Assembly (NCBI RefSeq): GCF_030680395.1
Contig: NZ_JAUXVR010000043.1
Location: 1 to 50,240, forward strand
Source of the DNA: Methylobacter sp.
GTDB lineage: Bacteria > Pseudomonadota > Gammaproteobacteria > Methylococcales > Methylomonadaceae
Direction of reading: 5' to 3'
DNA length: 50,240 nt
Numbering within the stretch: position 1 is the stretch's first letter; each line of letters opens with the position of its first letter. Below, piece after piece: positions 1 through 9,597 of this stretch. The position numbers and the translations under genes were made by a program. The notes under the pieces are model-generated. The model was not told the DNA's origin. It saw only the letters and a list, made by a program, of their open reading frames with translations, and searched no databases.

Positions 1-1
1 G

Positions 2-466
2 GGATCGCGCATTCTCAGCGTGGTCAGTGACTATATTGCCTTTCTTGATGGCTCAATGACAGGCACAGAACTGTTCGCCGACGCCGCACTCAGCCAATTA
101 ATGATTCGGAAAAACAGTTGTTATGATCCTGATGTTGTCGATGTTTTCATTAATGTGCTCAAAGGCGCAACCGTTGATGAACTCAAAGACGCCATCGCTA
201 AATCGAAACTGCTCGCTGTGGCTACAGAACGATGGAGAAAAGGAGTCCTGCTTAATGCGCGCAATAAGGATGTCCATTCTCCCACGATTGTTGAAATTGC
301 ATTGCCGCAGCTGAAACTAGGCATGAGAGTGGATAGCATCTATTTTGGGAATGAGCCTTATATTAGGAATTGCATTGTCGATCAAACGATAATTGATAAC
401 GTCATCCGATTAACAAAAATCAACGGCAAATACCCCATCATTAAAATCTTCCTGAACGTGAAATAA
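2..466 (+). CDS. C-terminal end of an HD-GYP-type phosphodiesterase/response regulator (5' cut by window edge)
   Basis: The frame is open from the first bases of the window, so the gene begins upstream; the GTG at 20 is probably internal. The first ~55 residues (RILSVVSDYIAFLDG ... YDPDVVDVFINVL) match the final helices of an HD-GYP domain, where xFDPxVVxxFL is typical. The last ~60 residues include LPQLKLGMRVDSIYFGNEPYI, resembling the small 'LxxGMxLxxDI' domain that follows HDOD or HD-GYP modules. Such proteins usually hydrolyse cyclic di-GMP or act as degenerate sensors; the catalytic HD and GYP motifs lie outside the window, so activity cannot be judged. It converges tail to tail with a second HD-GYP gene at 640-1704. 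Confidence 0.65.
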   Translation, partial: GSRILSVVSDYIAFLDGSMTGTELFADAALSQLMIRKNSCYDPDVVDVFINVLKGATVDELKDAIAKSKLLAVATERWRKGVLLNARNKDVHSPTIVEIALPQLKLGMRVDSIYFGNEPYIRNCIVDQTIIDNVIRLTKINGKYPIIKIFLNVK

Positions 467-639
467 TTCATGCAAATCCGCTCCGGGCAGATTTGTGTTA
501 TTCGGTGCTGGCGAGGCTCAACCGGTCTCCCACAGAAAACCCCGCAGACTCACTTCATAAATGCTCAAAACTTGCCGCGTACTTGAAGCAGATGCATCGT
601 TCTCCGCTGCGCTTAATATCCCCCTGCCGGTCAATTGAG

Positions 640-1704
640 TTATCCGTCATTCTCCGGCTCTGAAAACTGGTCACGAATATTAAGAATTTCAGGCAGTTGC
701 TCCAAAAACACAGTCACCAGATCAGGATCAAAATGTGTACAGCGGTTTTCCTTGATCAGGTCAACGGCGGCCTCAACCGTCCACGCTTTTTTGTAGGGCC
801 GCACCGAAGTCAGGGCATCGAATACATCAGCCAGCGCCGCAATGCGCCCCGTCAACGGAATAGCCTCACCGGACAGACCGTGGGGATAGCCGCTGCCGTC
901 CCATTTTTCATGATGGCTAAGCGCAATTTCGCCGGCACACTTCATCAAATCGGAATCATCGCTTTCGAGAATATTGGCGCCGATGACAGCATGGGTCTTC
1001 ATGATTTCCCATTCTTCGGATTCGAACTTGCCGGGCTTAAGCAGTATATGGTCAGGAATGCCGATTTTACCGATATCGTGCATGGGACTGGCATGCAGCA
1101 TTAATTCGCAATCGGCCTCATCCCAACCGATGTTTTTTGCCAGCAAGGCCGAGATGTGGCTCATACGCAAAATATGGTTGCCGGTTTCGTTATCGCGATA
1201 TTCGGCGGCGCGTCCCAACTGCTGTACAACCTGTAAGCGGGTGCGGCGCAGCTCGTCGGTGCGCGTCTGCACCATTTCGTCCAACACCGATTTTTGATCA
1301 TAAAGCATACGATGCATCAATTGTGCATCAAGCATATTGCGCACTCGCGCCAGCAGCTCATTACAATAAAAAGGTTTGGTGATAAAATCGCGAGCACCTG
1401 AGTTAAGGGCTCGCAGCAAAAAATCCCGGCCATGCTGTGCAGTGAGTATCACTACGGGCGGAGATAGGGGGTCATTAAGCGCCTTAAGCTGTTCCATAAC
1501 CTCGAAACCATCCAGATGAGGCATATTAATATCGAGCAAAATCAAGTCCGTACGCGCCTGCCGATAAATCTCCAGTACCTGTCTGGAATCCTGTACCAAC
1601 ACCAGATTACTATAGCCTTGAGTAGACAACATTTTATCCAGCAACTTCAGGTTTACCGACTCATCATCTACAATGAGAATACGGGCGCCCTCCTTTTTAT
1701 ACAT
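640..1704 (-). CDS. Response regulator with REC and HD-GYP domains (cyclic-di-GMP phosphodiesterase)
   Basis: A 354-aa protein. Residues ~8-125 form a receiver domain: acidic pocket VDDE near residue 13, phospho-acceptor D58 in LILLDINMP, Thr in VVILTAQ and Lys in FITKPF. A coiled linker (~130-165) leads to an HD-GYP domain with HDIGK near residue 209 and HHEKWDGSGYP near 264, so both the metal-binding HD motif and the GYP signature are intact. The family hydrolyses cyclic di-GMP to pGpG/GMP in the cytoplasm, gated by phosphorylation from a histidine kinase. No kinase is visible nearby. The neighbouring PilZ protein and HD-GYP fragment make this a small cyclic-di-GMP cluster. The 173 bp between this gene and the convergent upstream gene show nothing distinct. 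Confidence 0.93.
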   Translation of the reverse strand: MYKKEGARILIVDDESVNLKLLDKMLSTQGYSNLVLVQDSRQVLEIYRQARTDLILLDINMPHLDGFEVMEQLKALNDPLSPPVVILTAQHGRDFLLRALNSGARDFITKPFYCNELLARVRNMLDAQLMHRMLYDQKSVLDEMVQTRTDELRRTRLQVVQQLGRAAEYRDNETGNHILRMSHISALLAKNIGWDEADCELMLHASPMHDIGKIGIPDHILLKPGKFESEEWEIMKTHAVIGANILESDDSDLMKCAGEIALSHHEKWDGSGYPHGLSGEAIPLTGRIAALADVFDALTSVRPYKKAWTVEAAVDLIKENRCTHFDPDLVTVFLEQLPEILNIRDQFSEPENDG

Positions 1705-1826
1705 GGTGTTTACCTTATATTTATCATCTGACCGGCCTTTTGTGATTGTAAATCAACACGTCACGTTTTCAAATTTTAACGCTTCTTTTTGATCTACGTA
1801 AATTCTGCTGCAAGTACAGAAATACA

Positions 1827-1890
1827 GGAGGTAGAGCACCAACAGTAGGCACTTTGGGCGGCGCTGGAGCAGTTGCCGAGAACAATACAT
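1827..1890. repeat. Degenerate copy of a dispersed hairpin-type repeat
   Basis: This stretch between the response regulator and the PilZ gene shares exact blocks with other places in the window. GGAGGTAGAGCA (1827-1838) recurs inside acnB at 32145-32156. GGAGCAGTTGCCGA (1866-1879) recurs in acnB at 32188-32201. ACCAACAGTAGGC (1838-1850) recurs at 30735-30747 beside icd. The surrounding gap (1705-1940) holds no gene that I can support. Confidence 0.6.
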
Positions 1891-1940
1891 GGAACAGGCA
1901 TAATTACGTACCAAGTGACTACGGGAATTTAGTTGCGCCT

Positions 1941-2900
1941 TTACATACCAAAAAAAACGTAGCAAGTGATAGCGACTACGCCAATTACAGCTATCTTGAG
2001 TTTATTGATCAGAGACTGCTCCCGCCAATAAAACAGTACGCTTTCTTTCTGTTGCTCGCAGGCTGCAAACAGGCTGTTTTTACAACGCCGACAAAAAGGC
2101 GGCAGCACCCGCACCAAGCGATAAAGCGCATAGAGAACGGAAAACACTATAATATAAAAAACAATGACCTGAGTTTGGTGAAGATCAGTATGAAAAAGAT
2201 GTTCGATGAGGTGATCAAGACCGGACTCGACAAACTCAAACACGATATGAATGATGTGGAGAATTAGCTCGAACAGGAAATGGACGAATTCGAACAATAA
2301 ACCGAATACGACATCGGGCACAGCGATAACGGTAATGACAGCGGCCAGGATAACGCCGTTAACCCGATTTTGTAGCCCTCGCTTTTTATCCACATACTTG
2401 ATCAACAATTTCCGGTCTTCATCTTTCATATTGACAAAATGAGCGCCGACAAAACAAGAATGCGGACTGTCGCTTGGGCTATCGTCTGATTGCAGGTTTT
2501 TGCAATAAACAACCTGGCTGTACGTCACGATCGCCGCCATACTGGATGCCAGCTGTATTTTGATGACAAGAATATCGCCTTCTTTCAGCGCATCTTCACA
2601 ATTAAAAGCCATCCCGCTCGCACTGATATTAACGTGGCGGGTTTCACTTTCGTTAAATTGAGATTCCGGCGTCAGAATATCCGGCAAGTTTTTTGCCAGC
2701 TTCGGCAATGACGATGCCGAGTCTTGCGATATCTTTTCAGCATCTGTAGTTGATGAAGGGGTATTCGAAATATTCTCGAAAGTAGAGTATGGTTCGGTCA
2801 GCAGTTTTTCATCTATTTTCTGGTAAAACAGATTAACTTCATCATAAATTCGAAAAAAAACTCTCCGATTTTTATTTTTCGTCATGTCGACCTTACCCAT
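1941..2900 (-). CDS. PilZ-domain membrane protein
   Basis: About 319 aa. The N-terminal half contains RRVFFRIYDEVNLFYQKID and, near residues 90-170, ETRHVNISASGMAF ... GDILVIKIQL ... CFVGAHFVNM, which fit the PilZ pattern (R-rich start, (D/N)xSxxG, then a beta-barrel). The C-terminal half has hydrophobic segments (NGVILAAVITVIAVPDVVFGLLF, VIVFYIIVFSVLYALYRLV, IAVIGVVAITCYVFFGM), so it is membrane anchored with a soluble PilZ head. PilZ domains bind cyclic di-GMP, consistent with the HD-GYP genes alongside. The partner is unknown. A GAGG lies ~12 bp before the annotated ATG; an internal ATG five codons later is an equal candidate start. Confidence 0.75.
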   Translation of the reverse strand: MGKVDMTKNKNRRVFFRIYDEVNLFYQKIDEKLLTEPYSTFENISNTPSSTTDAEKISQDSASSLPKLAKNLPDILTPESQFNESETRHVNISASGMAFNCEDALKEGDILVIKIQLASSMAAIVTYSQVVYCKNLQSDDSPSDSPHSCFVGAHFVNMKDEDRKLLIKYVDKKRGLQNRVNGVILAAVITVIAVPDVVFGLLFEFVHFLFELILHIIHIVFEFVESGLDHLIEHLFHTDLHQTQVIVFYIIVFSVLYALYRLVRVLPPFCRRCKNSLFAACEQQKESVLFYWREQSLINKLKIAVIGVVAITCYVFFGM

Positions 2901-3010
2901 AATCTACAACCTCTACACTTTATATTGTCAGGATTTGATTATACTTATCACACTTCAGACATATCTGAGCCTGATTATTTTATTGCATCCTGGCTTGGTT
3001 GAAGACACGT

Positions 3011-6000
3011 TTAGCCTACCCAGACTCTGGCGTTTCTGAATAGTCGCATCCACGCGCCATATTCATCCCAGTCATCCGGGCGCCATGAGTTTTGCAGGGT
3101 TCTAAAGCAGCGCTCCGGATGCGGCATCATAATGGTAAAGCGCCCGTCCGTGGTGGTCAGTCCGGTAATACCGAACGGCGAACCATTGGGATTGGCAGGA
3201 AATTCCGTGGTTAATTCGCCATAGTTATCGACATAACATAAGGCAACCGCGCCCGCTTCAAGCGCAACTGCCGGATCTATGGCAAATTCTGCGCGCCCTT
3301 CTCCATGCGCAATGGCGACCGGCATTCTGGAACCTTCCATACCGGCAAACAGGATGGAAGGCGATTTTTGCACTTCAACCAAGGCCACCCGCGCTTCGAA
3401 TTGTTCCGAGGTGTTGCGCATGAATCGCGGCCAATGTTCGGCGCCGGGAATGATGTCTTTCAACCCCGACATCATCTGGCAACCGTTACAAACACCTAAA
3501 CCGAAAGTATCCGGACGTTGGAAAAATGCGGCAAATTCATCCCGGCAGCGCGGATTGAACAGGATGGATTTTGCCCAGCCGCCGCCTGCGCCCAATACGT
3601 CGCCATAAGAAAAGCCGCCGCAAGCAACCAGGCCGGTAAAATCAGCCAAACTCACCCGACCGTGAATAATATCGCTCATGTGCACATCGATGCTGGTAAA
3701 CCCGGCGCGATCGAATGCCGCCGCCATTTCTACATGGCCGTTAACGCCCTGCTCGCGCAGTATGGCGACTTTGGGTCTTGCTGCGTTTTTAAACAGCGCT
3801 GTCACATCGTCGTTAACATCAAACGTCAATGCAACATTCAAGCCGGGATCTTCATCATCGGCGATGCGTTCGAACTGTTGCTGCGCACATTCCGGGTTAT
3901 CGCGCAAAGCCTGCATCTTGTAACTGAGTTCAGACCAAATGCCCTGCAGTTCGGCCCGACCGGCGGAATAAACAACCTCCCCCAAATGGCGAACGGTCAG
4001 CAGCTGTTCTTCCATGACTTTGCCTATGACATAAATGCAATCGATCAGGCCTGATTGTGTTAACAACTCCACGACGTCCTTACAATCGCTCTGGCGCACT
4101 TGCAAAACCGCGCCCAGTTCCTCATTAAACAATGCCGCCAGCACATCATCGCCTAAGCTGTCGAGCGTCAAAGTCACGCCCAATCTGCCGGCGAACATCA
4201 TCTCCGCCACTGTTGCCAGCAAACCACCATCGGAACGGTCATGATAGCTAAGCAGTTTACCTTGGCCGTTAAGTGTTTGTATCGCATCGAAGAAGGCTTT
4301 CAACAGACCTGCTTCATCCAGGTCGGGGCAGTCATTGCCGAGCTGGTTGTAAACTTGCGCCAGCACCGAGCCGCCCAAACGATTTTTACCGGCGCCCAAA
4401 TCGATCAGGATCAAGGCGCTGTCTTCATCCGGCACACAGCGCAATTGCGGAGTCAGGGTAAGAGTAATATCGGCAACAGGCGCAAACGCGGTAATCACCA
4501 ACGACAATGGCGCGGTCATGATCTTTTCAGCAGAATCATCTTTCCACACGGTTTTCATCGACAAGGAATCCTTGCCTACCGGTATTGCGATACCCAGCGC
4601 CGGACACAATTCCATGCCCACCGCTTTGACCGTATCGAACAATGCCGCGTCTTCGCCTTGATAACCTGCTGCGGCCATCCAGTTTGCTGACAGTTTGATT
4701 TTCTTCAGGGAATCTATGTTGGCGGCGGCAATATTGGTAATGGCCTCGCCTATCGCCATACGACCGGATGCCGGTGCGTCAATAACCGCAATCGGCGAAC
4801 GTTCGCCCATCGCCATCGCCTCACCGGTCACCGCATAAAATCCCGATGCAGTGACTGCAACATCGGCCACCGGTGTTTGCCAGGGGCCGACCATTTGATC
4901 CCGCGCGACCAATCCGGTTACCGAGCGGTCGCCGATATGAATCAAAAAGCTTTTATCGGCAACGGCGGGAAATGACAAGACGCGCTTGACCGCCTCGTCC
5001 AGCGTGATGCCGCTAACATCCAGCGCTTGGGTATTGGGTTGAACGTGCTCGACATTGCGGTGCAGCTTGGGCGACTTGCCGAATAATACCGACATCGGAA
5101 TATCGACCGGCTTGTCGCCCAACAACTCGTCGCCGAGCGTTAGGTGCTCTTCTTCGGTCGCTTCGCCGATCACCGCAAACAGGCAATGTTCGCGCTCGCA
5201 AAAAGCGGTAAATAGTTCCAACGATTCCGGTTTAATCGCAACCACATAACGTTCCTGCGCTTCGTTGCACCAGATTTGCATCGGCGACATGCCTTTATCG
5301 GCATTATGCACATTGCGCAATTCAAAGCGGCCGCCGCGATCGCAATCATGGATGATTTCCGGCACCGCGTTGGACAAACCACCCGCGCCAATATCATGAA
5401 TGGAGACTATTGGCGTATCGTTGCCCATGGCATTGCAGTGATTAATGACTTCCTGACAACGGCGTTCCATTTCGGGGTTTTCCCGTTGTACCGAGGCAAA
5501 ATCGAGATCTTCCGAGCCTTCGCCGGAAGCCTGCGATGAAGCGGCACTGCCGCCCAACCCGATTAGCATGGCCGGACCGCCTAGGATGATGATTAACGAA
5601 CCGGCGGGGATCGGGTGTTTGTCGACCAACATCGGTCGTATGTTACCCATGCCGCCTGCGATCATGATGGGTTTGTGATAGCCCCGAAATTCATTGTCCT
5701 TACCCGGCACGGATTGCTCAAAGCTGCGAAAATAACCGGCCAGGTTGGGCCTGCCGAATTCATTATTAAAGGCTGCGCCGCCGAGCGGACCTTCCAGCAT
5801 GATGGTTAACGCCGAGGCGATACGTTCCGGCTTGCCGTTATCCGCTTCCCAAGGCTGCGGAAAGCCTGGGATTTTCAAATGCGATACGGAAAAACCGGTT
5901 AAACCGGCTTTGGGCGAAGAACCACGGCCGGTCGCGCCTTCGTCGCGAATCTCACCGCCGGAACCGGTTGCCGCTCCGGGATAAGGCGAGATGGCCGTAG

Positions 6001-6883
6001 GATGATTATGGGTTTCCACTTTCATCAGCAAATGCGCGTCTTCTTCAGTATAGGCATATTCACCGGTCTGGGGATTGCGCAAAAAAACCTGCGTAGTTGA
6101 ACCCATCGCTACCGAGGCATTATCGCTGTAGGCCGACAAGATACCTTCCGGACTTTTTTCCGCAGTATTGCGGATCATTTTGAATAAGGTCTGCGCCTGC
6201 TCTATGCCGTCAATCGTCCAGTCGGCGTTAAAAATCTTGTGTCGGCAATGCTCCGAATTGGCCTGGGCAAACATCATCAATTCAACATCGGTCGGATTTC
6301 TGCCCAAAGTTTGAAAGCTTTCGGTCAGATAATCGATTTCGTCATCGGACAAGGCCAAACCCAATTCCGTATTAGCGCTAACCAGCGCATCACGGCCTTG
6401 CTCGATAACAGCAATGCTCTGCAACGGTTTAGGGGAATGTTGAATGAACAGTTCCGGTTCGATATTGCCTACCAAAACGCTTTGTGTCATACGGTCATGG
6501 AGTAACGCTTTTACGGAAGCCGATAAAGGCTGATTGACATCCAGCGTGTACTCAATACCCCGCTCGATCCGATTAACCTCGGATAATCCGCAGCGCTGGG
6601 CAATCTCTGTCGCCTTGCTGGACCAGGGTGAAATCGTACCCGAGCGCGGCACAACCAGTAAATGCTCCCCCTGAATATCAGAGCCGGATAGCGTCGTGGA
6701 ACCGTAAGCCAGCAACTGCTTTAAAATCCCGGTTTGGCTATCATCCAAGTTATTCTCAATATCCACAAAGTGAATAAACCGTGCTGAGACAGCTTTGATA
6801 GCAGGATCTACGGCCTGAAGTTCGGCCAGCAATTTGTTAATGCGAAAGTCGGAAAGCGCGGAAGTTCCAGAGATTTTTAACAT
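3011..6883 (-). CDS. purL: Phosphoribosylformylglycinamidine synthase
   Basis: A 1290-aa single-chain FGAM synthase of the large gammaproteobacterial type, close to the usual ~1295 aa. It converts FGAR, glutamine and ATP to FGAM in step four of purine synthesis. The order visible is an N-terminal PurS-like region, two AIRS-type synthetase halves ([32 protein letters not shown] near residue 290; [22 protein letters not shown] near 770) and a C-terminal class I glutaminase with nucleophile Cys in [11 protein letters not shown] and the HPE pair in [10 protein letters not shown]. All key motifs are intact. It reads away from bamC-dapA and is separated from bamC by a strong inverted repeat, so it may be its own transcription unit. 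Confidence 0.98.
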   Translation of the reverse strand: MLKISGTSALSDFRINKLLAELQAVDPAIKAVSARFIHFVDIENNLDDSQTGILKQLLAYGSTTLSGSDIQGEHLLVVPRSGTISPWSSKATEIAQRCGLSEVNRIERGIEYTLDVNQPLSASVKALLHDRMTQSVLVGNIEPELFIQHSPKPLQSIAVIEQGRDALVSANTELGLALSDDEIDYLTESFQTLGRNPTDVELMMFAQANSEHCRHKIFNADWTIDGIEQAQTLFKMIRNTAEKSPEGILSAYSDNASVAMGSTTQVFLRNPQTGEYAYTEEDAHLLMKVETHNHPTAISPYPGAATGSGGEIRDEGATGRGSSPKAGLTGFSVSHLKIPGFPQPWEADNGKPERIASALTIMLEGPLGGAAFNNEFGRPNLAGYFRSFEQSVPGKDNEFRGYHKPIMIAGGMGNIRPMLVDKHPIPAGSLIIILGGPAMLIGLGGSAASSQASGEGSEDLDFASVQRENPEMERRCQEVINHCNAMGNDTPIVSIHDIGAGGLSNAVPEIIHDCDRGGRFELRNVHNADKGMSPMQIWCNEAQERYVVAIKPESLELFTAFCEREHCLFAVIGEATEEEHLTLGDELLGDKPVDIPMSVLFGKSPKLHRNVEHVQPNTQALDVSGITLDEAVKRVLSFPAVADKSFLIHIGDRSVTGLVARDQMVGPWQTPVADVAVTASGFYAVTGEAMAMGERSPIAVIDAPASGRMAIGEAITNIAAANIDSLKKIKLSANWMAAAGYQGEDAALFDTVKAVGMELCPALGIAIPVGKDSLSMKTVWKDDSAEKIMTAPLSLVITAFAPVADITLTLTPQLRCVPDEDSALILIDLGAGKNRLGGSVLAQVYNQLGNDCPDLDEAGLLKAFFDAIQTLNGQGKLLSYHDRSDGGLLATVAEMMFAGRLGVTLTLDSLGDDVLAALFNEELGAVLQVRQSDCKDVVELLTQSGLIDCIYVIGKVMEEQLLTVRHLGEVVYSAGRAELQGIWSELSYKMQALRDNPECAQQQFERIADDEDPGLNVALTFDVNDDVTALFKNAARPKVAILREQGVNGHVEMAAAFDRAGFTSIDVHMSDIIHGRVSLADFTGLVACGGFSYGDVLGAGGGWAKSILFNPRCRDEFAAFFQRPDTFGLGVCNGCQMMSGLKDIIPGAEHWPRFMRNTSEQFEARVALVEVQKSPSILFAGMEGSRMPVAIAHGEGRAEFAIDPAVALEAGAVALCYVDNYGELTTEFPANPNGSPFGITGLTTTDGRFTIMMPHPERCFRTLQNSWRPDDWDEYGAWMRLFRNARVWVG

Positions 6884-6913
6884 GTAAAAAAAAGATTCAA
6901 GATAAAAGGTAAA

Positions 6914-6971
6914 AGGCGAAAGGCGAAAGACGAAACAGCTTTTTTAGCCTTTCGTCTTTCGCCTTTCGCCT
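6914..6971. repeat. Perfect 22-bp inverted repeat (stem-loop) between bamC and purL
   Basis: The arms 6914-6935 and 6950-6971 are perfect reverse complements (22 bp) around a 14-nt loop. Each arm is itself repetitive, built from GGCGAAA/GACGAAA units. On the minus strand it lies just after the bamC stop and before purL, followed by a T-rich stretch, so it could terminate the dapA-bamC transcript. It lacks an immediate T-tract, so a mobile palindrome is equally possible. Confidence 0.8.
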
Positions 6972-6977
6972 CATAAA

Positions 6978-7622
6978 TTACTTAGCCAAATCGGACTTAA
7001 TAGTGTCATGCAAAAGTGTCAACAAACTTAAACTCGTCGCGTCAGCCACCGGCTTTTGTTCTTTGTCCATGATAATAACATCGGTTTGCTGGTCGTTTTC
7101 TACCAATTTAAGAACGTACTCTTGTTCAGTGATTTCAAATCCTGTGAATAAAAAAACGACCTCATCCCAAATAGACCCGTCTTCCACTTCCTTTTTGTTC
7201 GGGTCATATTGAACATGAAACAGCCCTTCTTCCTGATTGCGATTAGTCACTTCAATAGACTTTCTGCTTAATGCTTTACCCACCATACGCCATGCTATTG
7301 TTGAGGGCGCACCGATACGTAATCGCTTTGTTCCCTGATCAGCATCAACCAAATCAACCTGAATTAATTTCCGGTCTACAGTCGGAACTGGTTCGGTTGA
7401 CGGGACAGTGGTGGCAACATCAGCTGCTTCAGCGGCCTGAGCGGCGGCGGGAGCGTTTGCGATTGAACCGCCTGCAAGATCAGGCGGTATGGTCAGCGGT
7501 GGGATTTCAGTCGTAAACTGATAATCTTTTTCTTTATCCGGGAATAAATTCTTTATGGTGCTGCAGGCCGATACATTGACCAATGCAGCAACGATAATGA
7601 ACGACCTGATTTTAGTTTTCAT
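6978..7622 (-). CDS. bamC: Outer-membrane assembly lipoprotein BamC (short form)
   Basis: A 214-aa lipoprotein with a signal peptide and lipobox ending at Cys20 (VNVSAC). The early region [21 protein letters not shown] matches the proline-rich N-terminal lasso with which BamC contacts BamD. One helix-grip domain follows ([33 protein letters not shown] ... WDEVVFLF). E. coli BamC is ~344 aa with two such domains, so this version appears to keep only the first. It overlaps dapA by 4 bp (ATGA), the classic dapA-bamC arrangement, so the two are translationally coupled. It acts at the inner face of the outer membrane in the BAM complex. Confidence 0.88.
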   Translation of the reverse strand: MKTKIRSFIIVAALVNVSACSTIKNLFPDKEKDYQFTTEIPPLTIPPDLAGGSIANAPAAAQAAEAADVATTVPSTEPVPTVDRKLIQVDLVDADQGTKRLRIGAPSTIAWRMVGKALSRKSIEVTNRNQEEGLFHVQYDPNKKEVEDGSIWDEVVFLFTGFEITEQEYVLKLVENDQQTDVIIMDKEQKPVADATSLSLLTLLHDTIKSDLAK

Positions 7623-8551
7623 GACGCGTTCGACTGCATGGACGCAGAAGGTAGCGCAACGCAGGGGTCGTTGCCGGAAATAACTTCGGCCTGCCGCATT
7701 GCGTCACGAACCGCATCAAAGCAATCTTCCGTTAACCAGGTTAAAGGTAAACGTATGCCCTTACCCATCAAACCCATTTCAGCAACCGCCCATTTGACCG
7801 GGATCGGGTTAGACTGAATAAACAGGTTTTTGTGTAACGCGGCCAGTTTTTTGTCGATGGCTAAAGAGGTTTCTTCATCGCCCGCAATCGCCAGCATAAT
7901 CATTTCATGTACCAGTTTTGGCGCGACATTACCGGTTACAGTAATGCTGCCGTTGCCACCCAGCAGGCAAAACTCGCGACTGGTCGCATCGTCGCCGGTA
8001 TAGATTGCAAAATCATCACCGGCCAAATTACGAATTGTTTTAACTCTGGACAGGTCACCGGTCGCCTCTTTAACGCCGACGATGTTCTTGATATGAGACA
8101 GGCGGCCAACGGTTTCGGGCAGCATGTCGCAAGCGGTGCGTCCGGGTACGTTGTATAAAATCTGGGGAATATCGACGGCTTCGCTAATAGCCTTGTAATG
8201 CAGGTATAAGCCTTCCTGAGTAGGCTTATTGTAATAAGGGGTCACGATCAGACAGGCATCGGCGCCGGCTTCTTTGGCCAAGCGGGTCAGGGTAATCGCT
8301 TCGGTAGTCGAGTTTGCGCCGGTTCCGGCAATCACCGGAATTCTGCCCCCGACATACTCGACAATAGACTTGATAACGTCGCAATGCTCATGCTCATCCA
8401 GCGTCGCCGACTCGCCTGTAGTACCGACGGCAACAAGGGCATCCGTCCCTTCTGCTATGTGAAATTCCACTAACCTTTTTAAGCTCTCCTTATCCACCGC
8501 ACCGCGTTCATCCATCGGTGTTATTAAAGCTACGATACTACCTTGAATCAT
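7619..8551 (-). CDS. dapA: 4-hydroxy-tetrahydrodipicolinate synthase
   Basis: A 310-aa TIM-barrel lyase (family usual ~292 aa; this one has ~15 extra C-terminal residues). It condenses pyruvate with aspartate semialdehyde at the entry to lysine and diaminopimelate synthesis. Visible are the substrate loop [10 protein letters not shown], the triad tyrosine in [27 protein letters not shown] and the Schiff-base lysine in GVKEATGD. It starts at an ATG after a short AT-rich leader (8552-8803, no other gene seen there) and runs into bamC with a 4-bp overlap. Confidence 0.97.
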   Translation of the reverse strand: MIQGSIVALITPMDERGAVDKESLKRLVEFHIAEGTDALVAVGTTGESATLDEHEHCDVIKSIVEYVGGRIPVIAGTGANSTTEAITLTRLAKEAGADACLIVTPYYNKPTQEGLYLHYKAISEAVDIPQILYNVPGRTACDMLPETVGRLSHIKNIVGVKEATGDLSRVKTIRNLAGDDFAIYTGDDATSREFCLLGGNGSITVTGNVAPKLVHEMIMLAIAGDEETSLAIDKKLAALHKNLFIQSNPIPVKWAVAEMGLMGKGIRLPLTWLTEDCFDAVRDAMRQAEVISGNDPCVALPSASMQSNAS

Positions 8552-8803
8552 GAAGTCTCTCGATCAGAATTAATGCTGTTACAAAATTGAAACCATTATA
8601 ACAAGCAAATAACTAAAACTCAGCCTGATACGCAATTTTACTCATATTTAGCAAAAAAACGCTCCGGTTCTTATCGAATCATGAGCCTAACCTGATTTTT
8701 AGATGCTCCCATAAAGTATGTTTTGATTTTTTCACGTTTGCCAAGAAGATTTATATAGCAGGGATTGCAGTACGGTGAATCAATCCTGGATGGCAATACG
8801 ACG

Positions 8804-9424
8804 CTAAAATATGTACGGGATAAGCCGGTAATGCACTTTAAGCATATATTCACAATAAAGAGGGTCAAGAGCGATATGTTTCTCTTCCCGAAATATTCTT
8901 ATACATAAAAAAACCATAGCTATCAGATAAACAAGAACATTTGCAAGTGTTGTGTTTGTCAACACATAGCCGAGGAATACCAGGCAATAGCTGGCATAGA
9001 GCGGATGGCGCACGATGCGATACATCCAGCCTGTCTTGATTTCACGCTTTGCAGCAACGAGTGCAAAACTGCGATTAAGGGAAATGATGCTCAATATCTG
9101 AAAAAACGCACCTGCAATAATCGCGATATTTGCCAAGGGAAGTATTCCCCACAATGCCGGCCGAAAAAACAGCGGCGTAAAAGTTCCACCAATTGCAATT
9201 ATCCAGTCAAGAGGATTGACTGAAATAGTCTTTGGCCTGCTTCGAAAAAGATAGAAAGTGACAACCAGTGTTTCGGAAAAACAAAACAATAACAATGACC
9301 ACTGATGTGTTTTTAAAAATCCCAGCATATGCGCATAAGCAAAGATCCCCCAGATTACGGCAAGAAAAATCCCACTGCACACATTGACGCGTTTCGACTG
9401 TAGTGCTTCTGCTAATGTACTCAT
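8804..9424 (-). CDS. Isoprenylcysteine carboxyl methyltransferase-family membrane protein
   Basis: About 206 aa from the ATG at 9424, chosen because GAGAG lies ~9 bp upstream and the hydrophobic pattern begins there; a longer in-frame start at 9523 exists. Five or six membrane segments are visible. The C-terminal half has the phospholipid/ICMT-type signature YRIVRHPLYASYCLVFLGYVL followed by ...FREEKHIALDPLYCEYM, matching RxxRHPxY and the EE of the S-adenosylmethionine site. Bacterial members methylate unknown small molecules or lipids; the substrate here cannot be inferred. It sits alone between dapA and the Tad locus. Confidence 0.75.
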   Translation of the reverse strand: MSTLAEALQSKRVNVCSGIFLAVIWGIFAYAHMLGFLKTHQWSLLLFCFSETLVVTFYLFRSRPKTISVNPLDWIIAIGGTFTPLFFRPALWGILPLANIAIIAGAFFQILSIISLNRSFALVAAKREIKTGWMYRIVRHPLYASYCLVFLGYVLTNTTLANVLVYLIAMVFLCIRIFREEKHIALDPLYCEYMLKVHYRLIPYIF

Positions 9425-9597
9425 ATTGATGTACTCTCTAATAGATACTTTAAAATCAAGATTGATCCCCGATAAAAACTTAATTCTAGCGACCACCCAA
9501 TGTAGCACGCGGTTGGATTGCAAAAGATGCCTCTACAGTAGATGCGCTTTACGGCTGTATTGAGCAGTATGCGGACTACAGTGCCAACCGATCAGCA

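Noticed and set aside
1854-2267. Plus-strand open frame of ~137 aa opposite the PilZ gene
   Set aside because: It lies antisense to a convincing PilZ/membrane protein and begins inside a repeat; its composition has no family signal.
3518-4054. Plus-strand frame of 178 aa inside purL
   Set aside because: Antisense shadow of a well-conserved essential gene; the same holds for the other plus-strand frames across 3.2-6.5 kb.
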